DNA of 64,000 nt from Paraburkholderia caribensis. GTDB lineage: Bacteria; Pseudomonadota; Gammaproteobacteria; Burkholderiales; Burkholderiaceae. This document shows, one piece after another, positions 49,131-58,793 of this stretch (the first letter of the stretch is position 1; every line of letters starts with the position of its first letter). The stretch is taken from NCBI RefSeq assembly GCF_002902945.1, contig NZ_CP026101.1, positions 620,001 to 684,000 of the forward strand. Direction: 5' to 3'. The notes under the pieces are model-generated. The model worked only from the letters and a program-made list of their open reading frames with translations. It had not been told where the DNA came from and made no database searches. A program made the translations under genes and the position numbers.

Positions 49131-49157
49131 GCCCTCACTTGTGAGGGCTTTTTCTTT
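49131..49157 (+). terminator. terminator after sodB
   Basis: GCCCTCAC, TT, GTGAGGGC, then a T-rich tail. Confidence 0.88.
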
Positions 49158-49376
49158 TTGGTTTCGATTAATTCGCCATCCGAATTAATTAATGAATTGC
49201 GGCAATGCTCGCAAAGCGCGCACTCCCTTCGCCACCCGTTCGGGGTGGTCCTGTCCGCTGCCCGCTAGGGCCTACTACGATCAAGGGGCACTCTGCCGCC
49301 CCGACACTCACAAATCGACAGCAAGGCCCGGCCGGCACCCGTCGCCGGGCCGCATTTCCATGGAGACAGATGGACG

Positions 49377-50546
49377 ATGGGCGTTTTGAACGGAATCAGA
49401 GTGCTGGAATTCGAGGCGATCGGTCCCGGGCCCTTCGGCGCGATGCTGCTCGCCGATATGGGCGCGGACGTGCTGCGCATCGACAGGCCTGCTGCGCCCG
49501 ACGATCTCGGGCCAAAAACCAACGGCAAGCGCATCGACGTCACAGGCCGCGGGCGCCGCTCGGTCACGCTCGATCTGAAGCAGCCTGCATCGGCGGCAGC
49601 GGCGCTCGATCTGATGGCGCGGGCTGATGTCGTGATCGAAGGCTATCGGCCCGGCACGATGGAGCGGCTCGGACTCGGCCCGGACGAGGCCCTCGCGCGC
49701 AATCCGAAGCTCGTCTATGGACGCATGACGGGCTGGGGTCAAACAGGCCCGCTCGCGGCGCGCGCCGGCCACGATCTGAACTACATCGCGCTGTCCGGTG
49801 TGTTGTCCGGCATCGGACCGGCTGATGGCGCACCCGTCGTGCCGCTGAATCTGGTCGGCGATTACGGCGGAGGCGGCATGCTGCTCGCGCTCGGCGTCGT
49901 GTCGGCGTTGCTCGGCGTGCAGCGCGGCGGATCGGGCCAGGTCGTCGATGCGGCAATGACGGAAGGCGCGGCGCAGCTCGGCGCGGTGATCTGGGGCTTG
50001 CTCGCGTCGGGCAACTGGCGCGAGCAACGCGCGAGCAATCTGCTCGACGGCGGCACGCCGTGGTACGACAGCTATCGCACGCGCGACGGCCACTACATGG
50101 CCGTCGGCGCAGTCGAAGCGCGTTTCTACGCGCAACTGCTCGACAAGCTCGGCCTCGCGGATGCCGGCCTTCCAAAGCAGCACGATCGCAGCGGCTGGCC
50201 GGTTCTGCGCGAAGCCTTCGCCGCGGCATTCGCTGCACGCACGCGCGACGAATGGTGCGCGGCATTCGATGGCAGCGACGCATGCGTCGCGCCCGTGCTC
50301 GGCTTTTCCGAGGCGCCCGATCACCCGCAGCATCGTGCGCGCGGCAGCTTCGTCGAAGTGGCGGGCGTCGTGCAGCCCGCACCTGCGCCGCGCTTTTCGG
50401 CCACCCCGTCGCGCATCGACAGACCCGCGCCGCAGCGCGGGCAGGGCGGCTTGCGCGCCTTGCGCGACTGGGGCTTCGACGCCGCCGCTATCGAACGGAT
50501 GGCGGCTTGCGGGCTCGGTTTCGAGTCTGACGCATCGGCAGGTTAA
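49377..50546 (+). CDS. CaiB/BaiF family CoA transferase-fold protein, probable alpha-methylacyl-CoA racemase
   Basis: 389 aa. [22 protein letters not shown] is the family start. The catalytic His/Asp pair of alpha-methylacyl-CoA racemases is visible in [12 protein letters not shown] and [13 protein letters not shown]. True CaiB transferases use a different Asp. The racemase converts (2R)- to (2S)-methylacyl-CoA, making alpha-methyl-branched chains accessible to acyl-CoA dehydrogenase. It leads a plus-strand unit with etfBA. Confidence 0.88.
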   Translation: MGVLNGIRVLEFEAIGPGPFGAMLLADMGADVLRIDRPAAPDDLGPKTNGKRIDVTGRGRRSVTLDLKQPASAAAALDLMARADVVIEGYRPGTMERLGLGPDEALARNPKLVYGRMTGWGQTGPLAARAGHDLNYIALSGVLSGIGPADGAPVVPLNLVGDYGGGGMLLALGVVSALLGVQRGGSGQVVDAAMTEGAAQLGAVIWGLLASGNWREQRASNLLDGGTPWYDSYRTRDGHYMAVGAVEARFYAQLLDKLGLADAGLPKQHDRSGWPVLREAFAAAFAARTRDEWCAAFDGSDACVAPVLGFSEAPDHPQHRARGSFVEVAGVVQPAPAPRFSATPSRIDRPAPQRGQGGLRALRDWGFDAAAIERMAACGLGFESDASAG

Positions 50547-50567
50547 TCGAACGACAGGAGACAACAG

Positions 50568-51317
50568 ATGAAAGCACTCGTCGCGGTCAAGCGCGTGGTG
50601 GACTTCAACGTGAAAGTGCGTGTGAAGTCCGACAGTTCGGGCGTCGATCTCGCCAACGTGAAGATGAGCATCAATCCGTTCGACGAAATCGCCGTCGAAG
50701 AAGCCGTCCGCCTGAAAGAGCGGGGCATCGTGAGCGAGGTCGTCGCTGTGTCGTGCGGCGTGGCTGCGTGTCAGGAGACGCTGCGCACCGCAATGGCGAT
50801 CGGCGCGGATCGCGGGATTCTCGTCGAAACGGATGCCGAACTCGAACCGCTCGCCGTCGCGAAGCTGCTCAATGCGCTGGTCGACAGGGAAAAGCCGCAA
50901 CTCGTGTTGTTCGGCAAGCAGGCAATCGACAACGATTGCAACCAGACGGGGCAAATGCTCGCTGCGCTTGCGGGCCTGCCACAGGCAACGTGCGCAAGCA
51001 AGCTCGAGATCGCCGGTTCGTTCGCGATCGTGACGCGCGAGATCGACGGGGGACTGGAAACCGTGCGTCTCGCGCTGCCCGCTGTCGTCACCTCCGACTT
51101 GCGACTCAACGAGCCCCGCTACGCCACGTTGCCGAACATCATGAAGGCGAAGAAGAAGCCGCTCGATACGACGACGCCCGAACAACTCGGCATCGATATC
51201 GCGCCGCGGCTGACGGTGCTGAAGACCGCCGAGCCGCCGCAACGCGGTGCGGGCGTGAAAGTGCCCGACGTCGCCGCGCTCGTCGCGAAGTTGAAAACGG
51301 AAGCCAAGGTACTGTGA
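50568..51317 (+). CDS. etfB: electron transfer flavoprotein beta subunit
   Basis: 249 aa, AMP-binding subunit of ETF, which takes electrons from acyl-CoA dehydrogenases. [35 protein letters not shown] and [21 protein letters not shown] are the conserved segments. Lies 21 bp after the racemase gene and 10 bp before etfA. Its catabolic neighbours suggest an ETF dedicated to this island. Confidence 0.95.
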   Translation: MKALVAVKRVVDFNVKVRVKSDSSGVDLANVKMSINPFDEIAVEEAVRLKERGIVSEVVAVSCGVAACQETLRTAMAIGADRGILVETDAELEPLAVAKLLNALVDREKPQLVLFGKQAIDNDCNQTGQMLAALAGLPQATCASKLEIAGSFAIVTREIDGGLETVRLALPAVVTSDLRLNEPRYATLPNIMKAKKKPLDTTTPEQLGIDIAPRLTVLKTAEPPQRGAGVKVPDVAALVAKLKTEAKVL

Positions 51318-51327
51318 GGAGACAAAT

Positions 51328-52272
51328 ATGACTGAACGTACTAGCGTGCTGGTGGTTGCCGAGCATGACAACGCATCGATCAGAAGCGCCACGCTGTGCA
51401 CCGTGACGGCCGCGCTGCAATGCGGCGCCGACGTGCATGTGCTGGTCGCGGGACACAGCGTGCAGGACGCGGCAAACGCGGCGGCGCGCATCGAGGGTGT
51501 ATCGCGCGTGCTGGTCGCTGACGCAACGCAACTCGCCCACGGTCTCGCCGAGAACCTGGGCGCGCAGGTGATGCACGTCGCCGCGCGCTACAGCCACATC
51601 CTGTTTCCTGCGACGAGTATGGGCAAGAGCGTCGCGCCGCGTGTCGCGGCGCTACTCGACGTCGCGCAGATTTCGGACATCGTGCGCGTGGTGAGCGCTG
51701 ATACGTTCGAGCGCCCGATCTACGCGGGCAATGCGCTCGTGACCGTGCGCTCCGGCGACGCCATCAAGGTCTTGACCGTGCGCGTGACGAGCTTCGACGC
51801 GGCGTCGCCGCAAGGCGGCAGCGCGCAGATCGAAGCCATCGATGCCGTGAGCGACGCTGGCCTTTCGACGTTCGTCGAGCGGCAGGTGGCGAAGAGCGAG
51901 CGGCCCGAACTCGCGGATGCGCAGATCGTAGTGAGCGGCGGCCGTGCGCTCGGCAGCAGCGAGCGCTTCGACGAAGTGCTGACGCCGCTCGCCGACCGGC
52001 TGGGCGCCGCGCTCGGCGCGAGCCGCGCTGCGGTGGATGCAGGTTTCGCGCCGAATGACTGGCAGGTCGGACAGACGGGCAAGATCGTCGCGCCGCAGTT
52101 GTATATCGCCTGTGGCATCTCGGGTGCGATCCAGCATCTGGCGGGGATGAAGGACTCGAAGGTGATCGTCGCGATCAACAAGGACCCGGAAGCGCCGATT
52201 TTCAGCATCGCTGACTACGGTCTCGAAGCCGATCTATTCGATGCGGTGCCGAAGCTGGTTTCGTCGATCTAA
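51328..52272 (+). CDS. etfA: electron transfer flavoprotein alpha subunit
   Basis: 314 aa, FAD-binding subunit. The signature [27 protein letters not shown] region is near the C-terminus, followed by [34 protein letters not shown] is also typical. The plus-strand unit ends here and converges on the minus-strand beta-oxidation genes. Confidence 0.95.
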   Translation: MTERTSVLVVAEHDNASIRSATLCTVTAALQCGADVHVLVAGHSVQDAANAAARIEGVSRVLVADATQLAHGLAENLGAQVMHVAARYSHILFPATSMGKSVAPRVAALLDVAQISDIVRVVSADTFERPIYAGNALVTVRSGDAIKVLTVRVTSFDAASPQGGSAQIEAIDAVSDAGLSTFVERQVAKSERPELADAQIVVSGGRALGSSERFDEVLTPLADRLGAALGASRAAVDAGFAPNDWQVGQTGKIVAPQLYIACGISGAIQHLAGMKDSKVIVAINKDPEAPIFSIADYGLEADLFDAVPKLVSSI

Positions 52273-52326
52273 AGGCGTTGCCGGCGGCGGCTGTCGCGTC
52301 GCTGGCTGCTCACGGAGCGAAGCAAT

Positions 52327-52356
52327 AAAAAAAGGCGTCTCCACAACGGAGACGCC
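52327..52356 (-). terminator. terminator of the minus-strand beta-oxidation unit
   Basis: GGCGTCTCC, loop ACAAC, GGAGACGCC. The A-run before it is a U-tract in the minus direction. A second stem at 52363-52395 lies closer to the SDR. Confidence 0.75.
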
Positions 52357-52362
52357 CTCAAA

Positions 52363-52395
52363 AAGCCCGGCCGGTTCCGGTGAACGGCCGGGCTT
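52363..52395. terminator. second hairpin between etfA and the SDR gene
   Basis: AAGCCCGGCCG and its inverse CGGCCGGGCTT, with an 11-nt loop. It has A/T ends on both sides, so it may serve either direction. Confidence 0.65.
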
Positions 52396-52408
52396 CCACG
52401 CAACACAG

Positions 52409-53233
52409 CTACTGCAGATTTCCCGCCACAGCGATGGTTTGCCCCGTGATGTAATTGGACTCGGGCGAACAGAACAGATACACGCCGCCAGCCGCTTCTT
52501 CCGGCGTACCGCCGCGTCCGAGGGGATTGCGCTGCGCGTGCGACTTCAGCATGTCGGGATTCAGTCCCACGCGAATATCGCGGCCGTCGATATTGACCGT
52601 TGCGCCCGCATGCGCATCCGCCGAAGTCATCCGCGTGTGGATCAGACCGAACGCCACGCAGTTGACGTTGACGTTGAAACGCCCCCATTCGCGCGCCAAT
52701 GCCCGCGTCATGCCGATCACGCCCGCTTTCGCCGACGAATAGTTCATCTGGCCAGCATTGCCGTTCAGTGCGGACACCGACGAAATGTTCACGATCTTGC
52801 GATACACCTCGCGGCCCGCTTCCTTGTCGGCGGCGTGCAGCGCTTTCACATGCGGATACGCGGCGCGCAGGATGCGAAACGGCGCCGTCATATGACAGTC
52901 GATGATCGCGTACCACTGCTCGTCGCTCATCTTCTGGATCACGTCGTCCCACGTATAGCCTGCGTTGTTGACGATGATGTCGATACCCTTGAATGCCTTC
53001 AGCGCGGTGCCGACGAAGCGATCCGCGAAATCCGGCGCGGTCACGTTGCCAACGCAGGCTACGGCTTCCACGCCCATCTTCTTCAAGGCTTCGACCGTTT
53101 CGTGCGCCGGATCGGCGTCGAGGTCGTTGACCACGATGCGCGCGCCTTCGTTCGCGAACTTCTCGACGATTGCGCGACCGATGCCGCGTCCCGAGCCCGT
53201 GACGAGGGCAACCTTGCCGTCAAGCTTTCCCAT
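52409..53233 (-). CDS. short-chain dehydrogenase, probable (3R)-hydroxyacyl-CoA dehydrogenase
   Basis: 274 aa. VALVTGSGRGIGRAIVEKF binds the cofactor; DIIVNNAGYTWDDVIQKMSD and the catalytic NISSVSALNGNAGQMNYSSAKAG follow. It resembles FabG and the dehydrogenase part of peroxisomal multifunctional enzyme 2. Between residues 120 and 140 there is a small insertion (LHAADKEAGREVYRK). As the last gene of the minus-strand unit it probably oxidises the (3R)-hydroxyacyl-CoA made by the MaoC hydratase. Confidence 0.85.
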   Translation of the reverse strand: MGKLDGKVALVTGSGRGIGRAIVEKFANEGARIVVNDLDADPAHETVEALKKMGVEAVACVGNVTAPDFADRFVGTALKAFKGIDIIVNNAGYTWDDVIQKMSDEQWYAIIDCHMTAPFRILRAAYPHVKALHAADKEAGREVYRKIVNISSVSALNGNAGQMNYSSAKAGVIGMTRALAREWGRFNVNVNCVAFGLIHTRMTSADAHAGATVNIDGRDIRVGLNPDMLKSHAQRNPLGRGGTPEEAAGGVYLFCSPESNYITGQTIAVAGNLQ

Positions 53234-53325
53234 TTGCTGTTCTCCTGTGTAGGTCGGATCGCGTCGAAGCGCGGGTCCGAGTGCTGCTCAAAGCGCTGCA
53301 TCAAAGCGCTGCATAAAGCGCCGCA

Positions 53326-53742
53326 TCAAAGCGCGATTACGGCCTCACCGACTACGCGCGGCTCGCCGTATTGATTGGCCGTCTGAATCTCCAGCTTCAC
53401 GCGCCCTTCGCCGTCGGCTTCGAATTTGTCGACGACGCGGCCCGTGCAGGTCACCTGATGCCCCAGATGCGTGATGCCGACAAAGCGCACACCGAACTCG
53501 CGCAACTGCCGCTGATCGACCCAGCGCGTCAGCAGCCGGCCGAGATAAGCCATCGACAGCATCCCGTGCGCAAATACGTCGGGCATGCCCGCCTTGCGGG
53601 CGTAGTCGGTATCGATATGCACGCGGTTGTGATCGCCCGACGCGCCCGCGAAGAGCGCAAGCGTCGTGCGGTTGACGGGTTCGAGCGTCAGCGGCGGCAG
53701 CGTGTCGCCGATCTTCACGTCGTCGAATTTCCGGCTGTTCAT
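53326..53742 (-). CDS. MaoC family (3R)-specific enoyl-CoA hydratase, catalytic subunit
   Basis: 138-aa hot-dog protein with an intact hydratase-2 motif: GASGDHNRVH, catalytic D37 and H42. VFAHGMLSMAYLGRLLTRW is the second conserved block. It hydrates 2-enoyl-CoA to the (3R)-hydroxy form. It lies 12 bp after a second, degenerate MaoC gene, suggesting a heteromer. Confidence 0.88.
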   Translation of the reverse strand: MNSRKFDDVKIGDTLPPLTLEPVNRTTLALFAGASGDHNRVHIDTDYARKAGMPDVFAHGMLSMAYLGRLLTRWVDQRQLREFGVRFVGITHLGHQVTCTGRVVDKFEADGEGRVKLEIQTANQYGEPRVVGEAVIAL

Positions 53743-53754
53743 AGGCGTTCTCCG

Positions 53755-54195
53755 TTAGCCGTTGCGTTGCACGAGCACGCTGCGCAGATCGGCGACATGC
53801 TCGCCTTGCTGGTTCGTCACGCGTGTTTCGCGCACGACGAATTCGAGCGCGCCGTTCTTTTTGTCGTAGATGTCGGCGATGCGGCTTTCGAAGCGCAGCA
53901 CATCGCCCGCATGCGCAAGGCGGTGGTACGTGAACGACTGCTCGCCGTGCAGGACGCGCGACATCTGGATACCCAGCTCGTCGCGCCAACTCGTATCCGG
54001 CTGCTGAAACTCCAGCGAGAACAGAAACGTAGGCGGCAACGGCAGGGCGGGATGCCCCAGGTCGCGCGCCGCCGATTCGTCCAGATACACGGGATTGGTC
54101 TCGCCCGTCGCCTTTGCGAAGAGGCGCAACTGACCTGCTTCGGCGACTGCGCAAAACGGCGGCAACACCTTGCCGATAAATTTTTTGTCGATCAT
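53755..54195 (-). CDS. MaoC-like (FAS1-type dehydratase) protein with degenerate active site
   Basis: 146-aa hot-dog protein of the FAS1-dehydratase type. At the place of the GDxNPxH motif it reads ATGETNPVY, with E32 for Asp and Y37 for His, so it probably lacks hydratase activity. HGEQSFTYHRLAHAGDVL is conserved. In actinobacterial steroid side-chain degradation, ChsH1 and ChsH2 form such a catalytic/non-catalytic pair; I infer the same here. Confidence 0.85.
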   Translation of the reverse strand: MIDKKFIGKVLPPFCAVAEAGQLRLFAKATGETNPVYLDESAARDLGHPALPLPPTFLFSLEFQQPDTSWRDELGIQMSRVLHGEQSFTYHRLAHAGDVLRFESRIADIYDKKNGALEFVVRETRVTNQQGEHVADLRSVLVQRNG

Positions 54196-54232
54196 GTCGA
54201 ATGCTCCGTGAAGGCGGCCGCTTCAAGCGGTC

Positions 54233-55423
54233 TCAGCGCGCCGCCTTGTAGACGGTCACGACGCACGCGCCGCCCAGCCCGACGTTGTGCGCGAGCGCGA
54301 CCCGCGCGCCTTCGACCTGGCGCGCATCCGCCTTGCCGCGCAACTGCTGCGTGAGCTCGAAACACTGTGCAAGACCTGTCGCGCCCAACGGATGTCCCTT
54401 CGACAGCAGACCACCCGACGGATTGACCACCCATTTGCCGCCATACGTGTTGTCGTCGTCGTTGACGAGCTTCGCGCCGTCGCCTTCCGCGCACAGGCCG
54501 AGCCCTTCGTACGTCAGCAGCTCGTTCTGCGCGAAGCAGTCGTGCAGTTCGATCACGTCGATGTCTTGCGGGCCGATGCCCGCCTGCTCATACGCGCTCT
54601 TCGCGGCGTCGCGCGTCATGTCGAAACCGACCACGCGGATCATGTCGCGCGCCTCATACGTGCTCGGCAGATCCGTGGTGAGCGCCTGGCCCGCGATCGT
54701 CACGTCGGTATGCAGCCCGCGCTTGCGCGCGAATTCTTCGGAAACGATGATCGCGGCAGCCGCGCCGCAGGTCGGCGGACAGGCCATCAGACGCGTCAGC
54801 ACGCCGTCCCACAGCATCGGCGAGGCCAGCACGTCTTCCGTCGACACGACGTTGCGGAACACGGCGAACGGATTACGCGCCGCGTGCTGGCTCGCCTTCG
54901 CGCGAATCTTCGCGAACGTTTCGAGCTTCGTGCCGTACTTCTTCATGTGCGCCATGCCGGCGCCCGCGAACTGGCGAATCGCGTTGCTCAGCCCTTCGGG
55001 GCGGCCGACCAGTTGATCCGTCATGTCGAGCGCGCGTTCGAGCGCGCTGGCGCGATCGGTCCACACGGACTTGAGCGCGCCCGGCCCCATGTACTCGAAG
55101 CCAACGGCGAGCGCGCAATCGACCGCGCCGCTCGCGACGGCCTGGCGTGCGAGAAACAGCGCCGACGAGCCCGTCGCGCAGTTGTTGTTCACGTTGATGA
55201 CGGGAATGCCCGTCATGCCGACGTGATAGAGCGCTTTCTGACCGGAGGTCGAATCGCCGTACACGTAACCGGCGTAGGCCTGCTGCACGTCGCCATAACC
55301 GATACCTGCATCGGCGAGCGCATCGCGCACCGCGTTCGCGCCCATCACGTCATAGGTATCGCTGGTGCCCGGCTTTTTGAACGGAATCATGCCGACACCG
55401 GCGACGAAGACATTGCGAGTCAT
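54233..55423 (-). CDS. thiolase-fold lipid-transfer protein (SCP2-type thiolase)
   Basis: 396 aa. The active-site cysteine is in VNNNCATGSSALFLARQAV; SGGLLSKGHPLGATGLAQ holds the His, and HNVGLGGACVV the C-terminal Cys. This pattern is that of SCPx/Ltp thiolases, which cleave branched or sterol-derived 3-oxoacyl-CoA. No separate DUF35 partner gene is in the window. It lies between the dehydrogenase and hydratase genes, as expected for a full beta-oxidation cycle. Confidence 0.88.
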   Translation of the reverse strand: MTRNVFVAGVGMIPFKKPGTSDTYDVMGANAVRDALADAGIGYGDVQQAYAGYVYGDSTSGQKALYHVGMTGIPVINVNNNCATGSSALFLARQAVASGAVDCALAVGFEYMGPGALKSVWTDRASALERALDMTDQLVGRPEGLSNAIRQFAGAGMAHMKKYGTKLETFAKIRAKASQHAARNPFAVFRNVVSTEDVLASPMLWDGVLTRLMACPPTCGAAAAIIVSEEFARKRGLHTDVTIAGQALTTDLPSTYEARDMIRVVGFDMTRDAAKSAYEQAGIGPQDIDVIELHDCFAQNELLTYEGLGLCAEGDGAKLVNDDDNTYGGKWVVNPSGGLLSKGHPLGATGLAQCFELTQQLRGKADARQVEGARVALAHNVGLGGACVVTVYKAAR

Positions 55424-55465
55424 GTCACTGCTCCTTCTGAATGGATGTTCGATTGACGTGTGGGA

Positions 55466-56605
55466 TCACAGCTTGCGGGAGATGAGGTCGCGCATGACCT
55501 CGCTCGTGCCGCCATAGATACGCATCACGCGCGCATCGGCGAACGCGCGGGCGACGGGGTACTCGAGCATGTAGCCGTAGCCGCCGTGCAGCTGCACCAT
55601 GTCGTCGAGCGCCTTGCCGAGCGTTTCCGTGGCGAACAGCTTGGCGATCGCGGCTTCTTCGAGCGTCAGGCGGCGGCGCACGTGTTCCGCGAGATAGTGG
55701 TCGACGAGCAGACGCACGGCCGAGGCCTGCGCCTTGATGTCGGCCAGCTTGAACTTGGTGTTCTGGAAGTCCCACACGGTCTGATTGAACGCGCGGCGAT
55801 CCTTCACGTAGTTGATCGTGTGATCGAGACAGACTTCCAGCTTGGCAGCCGCGCCGATTGCAATGGACAGACGCTCTTGCGGCAGTTCGGCCATCAGGTA
55901 CGCGAAGCCCTTGCCTTCCTCGCCGAGACGGTTCGACACGGGCACGCGCACGTTGTCGAAGAACAGTTCTGCCGTGTCCTGCGCATGCTGGCCGACCTTG
56001 TCGAGCTTGCGGCCGCGCCGGAAGCCGTCGCGGTCCGCTTCGACGACGATCAGGCTCACGCCCTTCGAGCCCGCGTTCGGATCGGTCTTGCAGACCATGA
56101 TGATGAGATCGGCATTCAGCCCGTTGCTGATGAAAGTCTTGCTGCCGTTGATCACGTACTCGTCGCCGTCGCGGATCGCCGTCGTGCGAATCGCTTTCAG
56201 GTCGCTGCCCGTGCCCGGCTCGGTCATGCCGATCGCGAGAATGGCTTCGCCGGAGCAGACTTTCGGCAGCCAGCGTTCTTTCTGTTCTTCATTGCCGAGC
56301 CGCGCGATATACGGCGCGATGATGTCGGAGTGCACCGAAAAGCCCAGGCCGCTGACACCCGAGCGGTTGATCTCTTCATTGAGCACGGCCGCGTGGCCGA
56401 AGTCGCCGCCGCCGCCGCCGTACTCCGTCGGCAAGGTGAGGCACAGCAGACCTTCGCGGCCCGCCTTGAGCCACGTTTCGCGGTCGACTTTGCCCGCCTT
56501 GTCCCACTCGGCCTGCTTCGGCACGCATTCGCGTTCGAGAAAGCGCCGCGCGCTGGTGCGCAGCATTTCGTGATCGTCGCGGAAGACGGTTCTGGTAATT
56601 TGCAT
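55466..56605 (-). CDS. acyl-CoA dehydrogenase, LCAD-like
   Basis: 379 aa, FAD enzyme that introduces the 2,3-double bond and passes electrons to ETF. IGMTEPGTGSDLKAIRT binds FAD/substrate. The C-terminal ARVMRIYGGTSEVMRDLI has Gly where medium-chain enzymes have their catalytic Glu. The base is instead expected in AELPQERLSIAIGA, as in long-chain and isovaleryl types. Mammalian LCAD accepts branched chains, which fits the racemase nearby. Confidence 0.9.
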   Translation of the reverse strand: MQITRTVFRDDHEMLRTSARRFLERECVPKQAEWDKAGKVDRETWLKAGREGLLCLTLPTEYGGGGGDFGHAAVLNEEINRSGVSGLGFSVHSDIIAPYIARLGNEEQKERWLPKVCSGEAILAIGMTEPGTGSDLKAIRTTAIRDGDEYVINGSKTFISNGLNADLIIMVCKTDPNAGSKGVSLIVVEADRDGFRRGRKLDKVGQHAQDTAELFFDNVRVPVSNRLGEEGKGFAYLMAELPQERLSIAIGAAAKLEVCLDHTINYVKDRRAFNQTVWDFQNTKFKLADIKAQASAVRLLVDHYLAEHVRRRLTLEEAAIAKLFATETLGKALDDMVQLHGGYGYMLEYPVARAFADARVMRIYGGTSEVMRDLISRKL

Positions 56606-56652
56606 GACTAAATATTCCTGTTCGAATGAAGGCGTAGGCCTTTTGCGGATCG

Positions 56653-58533
56653 TTACTGCGCGCTGGCGATGTGCCCGGCGGACGGAGTCTGAAAAAGCTG
56701 TTCGACGAAATGCGCGCGTCGCGCGCGCGTCACCGACTGGTTGACGTAGCCCTTGTCGGCGATCTCATTGGCGTCGATGGACGGCGGCTCGGCCATCAGC
56801 ATCACGCGCTCGATGCGCAGACTCGAGCCGCTGCTTGCCTGCGCGCGCAGACACTCGCTCAGCGCGTCGACGACGATGGGGTGCTGCACGAGCGCCGCGA
56901 CATCGAGTGTCGCGAGTTCCGGCGCGAGCTTCCTGCACGCGGCGACATTGGGCCAGGCGAGCGCGGCGAGATAATCGTGATCGTGTCCGCAGATCACGGC
57001 ATCCGTCAGCAGCGGCGAGCAGCGCTCCAGCAGCGCGAGCCGGACGGCGCCCGTACGCACCCATGTGCCGTTGGTCAGCTTGAAGTCTTCGACGACGCGG
57101 CCGGCGAACATCATGCCTTGCGACGGATCGTCGGTATTCACGAGACGCACGGCGTCGCCGAGACGGAAGAAGCCGTCGTCGTCGAAGGCGGCCGCCGTCA
57201 GTTCCGGATGCGCGATATAGCCGCCGAACACGTGCGGTCCGCGCATGCGGATCTCGTAGCGCGCGTCGTCGCCTTCGAGCGGTACGAGCTTCACCTCGGC
57301 GCCAGGGACGGGCGTGCCGATATTGCCGTTTTCCGCATTCGCGCGGCCGCAGTAGGTGCCCATGCCGCTCGTTTCGGTACAGGCGAGGCCCGTGCAGAAC
57401 GCGATACGCTGCCCGATGGTCTGCTCCGCGACGCGCTGGATGCGCTCCCATATATCGCGGGGCAGGCTCGCGCCGCCGTAGCCAAAGAAATGCACATTCG
57501 CGAACAGCTTGCGCGCAAGCGCCGGGTCGCGTTCGAGTTCGCCTGCGAGCACGGTCCACGCGGACGGCACGCTCGTGAAGATAGTGGGCGACACGTCGCG
57601 CAGATTGCGCACCGTGCGTTCGATCATGCCGGGCAGCGGCCGGCCGTCGTCGATATGATGGGCCGCGCCGAACTGGATCGAACGCCCGAGGTTCAACACG
57701 CCGCCGAGCCCGTGGTGCCACGGCAGCCAGTCGAGAAACACGGGCTCGGTCTCGCGCAGCCAGCCGAGGTTGTCGGCATAGTAGGCGGCGACCGCGCGGA
57801 AGTTGCCGTACGTCAGCGCGACGCCTTTGGGCGTGCCTGTCGAACCGGAAGTGAACAGCACGCGGGCGGTGTCGTCGGCGCGGATCGACGCGTGCGCGGC
57901 TGCGACCTTGGCGATCTGTAGCGGCGTGAGATCTTCGTCGATCAGGTCTGCCCAGGCGATCACGCCGGGGCGCACGCCCCGAACCGTGATAACGGTCGTC
58001 GTAGCCGAGCTGAGGGCGGCAAGCGCGCGCTCATACGGCGCCGTGTCCTGTACGAACAGCGCGGCGGGCGGCACGAGTGTCGCGACGCCGGCGAGGCGTG
58101 CGAAATCCTTGCTGACGGTCGAATACGCGGGCGAGACGGGCGCGGTGGGCACGCCGACATACTCGGCGGCGAGCAGCAGCACCGCCTGCTCGATCGAGTT
58201 GCCCGACAGGAGCATCAGCGGCTGATCGTGATCGAGGCCAAGCTCGAGCAGCGCCGCACCGACGAGCTGGACCTGCCGCCACAGTTCGGCCCAACTCAGT
58301 GAACGCCACTCGCCGCGCGCGTCGCGTTCGCGGAACGCGGGTTTGTTGCCACGCTGGGCGGCCCACGCGGGGATGAAATCCGCGAAGCTTTTTTCGGCGA
58401 TGTCGGGCGGCGGCGTGGCCGAACGCAGTATCAGCGTGCCGTCCGCGCGACGTTCGACCACCGTGCGCCGCTCGGGAATGCGAACGGGACGGTAGGACGC
58501 TGCCGCCGGTTGAGTAGGGGTGACCGTCATCAT
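56653..58533 (-). CDS. feruloyl-CoA synthetase family acyl-CoA ligase
   Basis: 626-aa adenylate-forming enzyme. AMP motif LFTSGSTGTPKGVALTYGN, then LDWLPWHHGLGG, TGLACTETSGMG and FRLGDAVRLVN. The C-terminal catalytic lysine is in NEIADKGYVNQ, a form characteristic of feruloyl-CoA synthetases. It probably activates the pathway's entry acid, aryl or otherwise. First gene of the minus-strand unit, with AGGAGA 9 bases upstream of ATG 58533. Confidence 0.86.
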   Translation of the reverse strand: MMTVTPTQPAAASYRPVRIPERRTVVERRADGTLILRSATPPPDIAEKSFADFIPAWAAQRGNKPAFRERDARGEWRSLSWAELWRQVQLVGAALLELGLDHDQPLMLLSGNSIEQAVLLLAAEYVGVPTAPVSPAYSTVSKDFARLAGVATLVPPAALFVQDTAPYERALAALSSATTTVITVRGVRPGVIAWADLIDEDLTPLQIAKVAAAHASIRADDTARVLFTSGSTGTPKGVALTYGNFRAVAAYYADNLGWLRETEPVFLDWLPWHHGLGGVLNLGRSIQFGAAHHIDDGRPLPGMIERTVRNLRDVSPTIFTSVPSAWTVLAGELERDPALARKLFANVHFFGYGGASLPRDIWERIQRVAEQTIGQRIAFCTGLACTETSGMGTYCGRANAENGNIGTPVPGAEVKLVPLEGDDARYEIRMRGPHVFGGYIAHPELTAAAFDDDGFFRLGDAVRLVNTDDPSQGMMFAGRVVEDFKLTNGTWVRTGAVRLALLERCSPLLTDAVICGHDHDYLAALAWPNVAACRKLAPELATLDVAALVQHPIVVDALSECLRAQASSGSSLRIERVMLMAEPPSIDANEIADKGYVNQSVTRARRAHFVEQLFQTPSAGHIASAQ

Positions 58534-58793
58534 GACGCCTTGTCTCCTATGTCAGCGATGGCCGGCGGGGCGCTTTGGCGCCCTACGCTTGCCTTGTGCA
58601 ACATGGTTGCTGGACTGCGTGATGAGCGCCGCGCATCCGCGTTTTGTCGTGAAGGTTGCCGGCGTGTCGACGCGCGGCTGACCTGTATCCAAGCGTAGTG
58701 GCAGACGCTACGTGCAAAACCACCCGTGCCGGGTGGCGGCGTCGATAAGGATGAAGGCCCGCAAGCAGGTGGCGGGTCGCGCGTGCTGCGCCG

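Noticed and set aside
49192..49376. Short frames before the racemase gene
   Set aside because: Too short, no ribosome site or family. The stretch looks like ordinary leader DNA.
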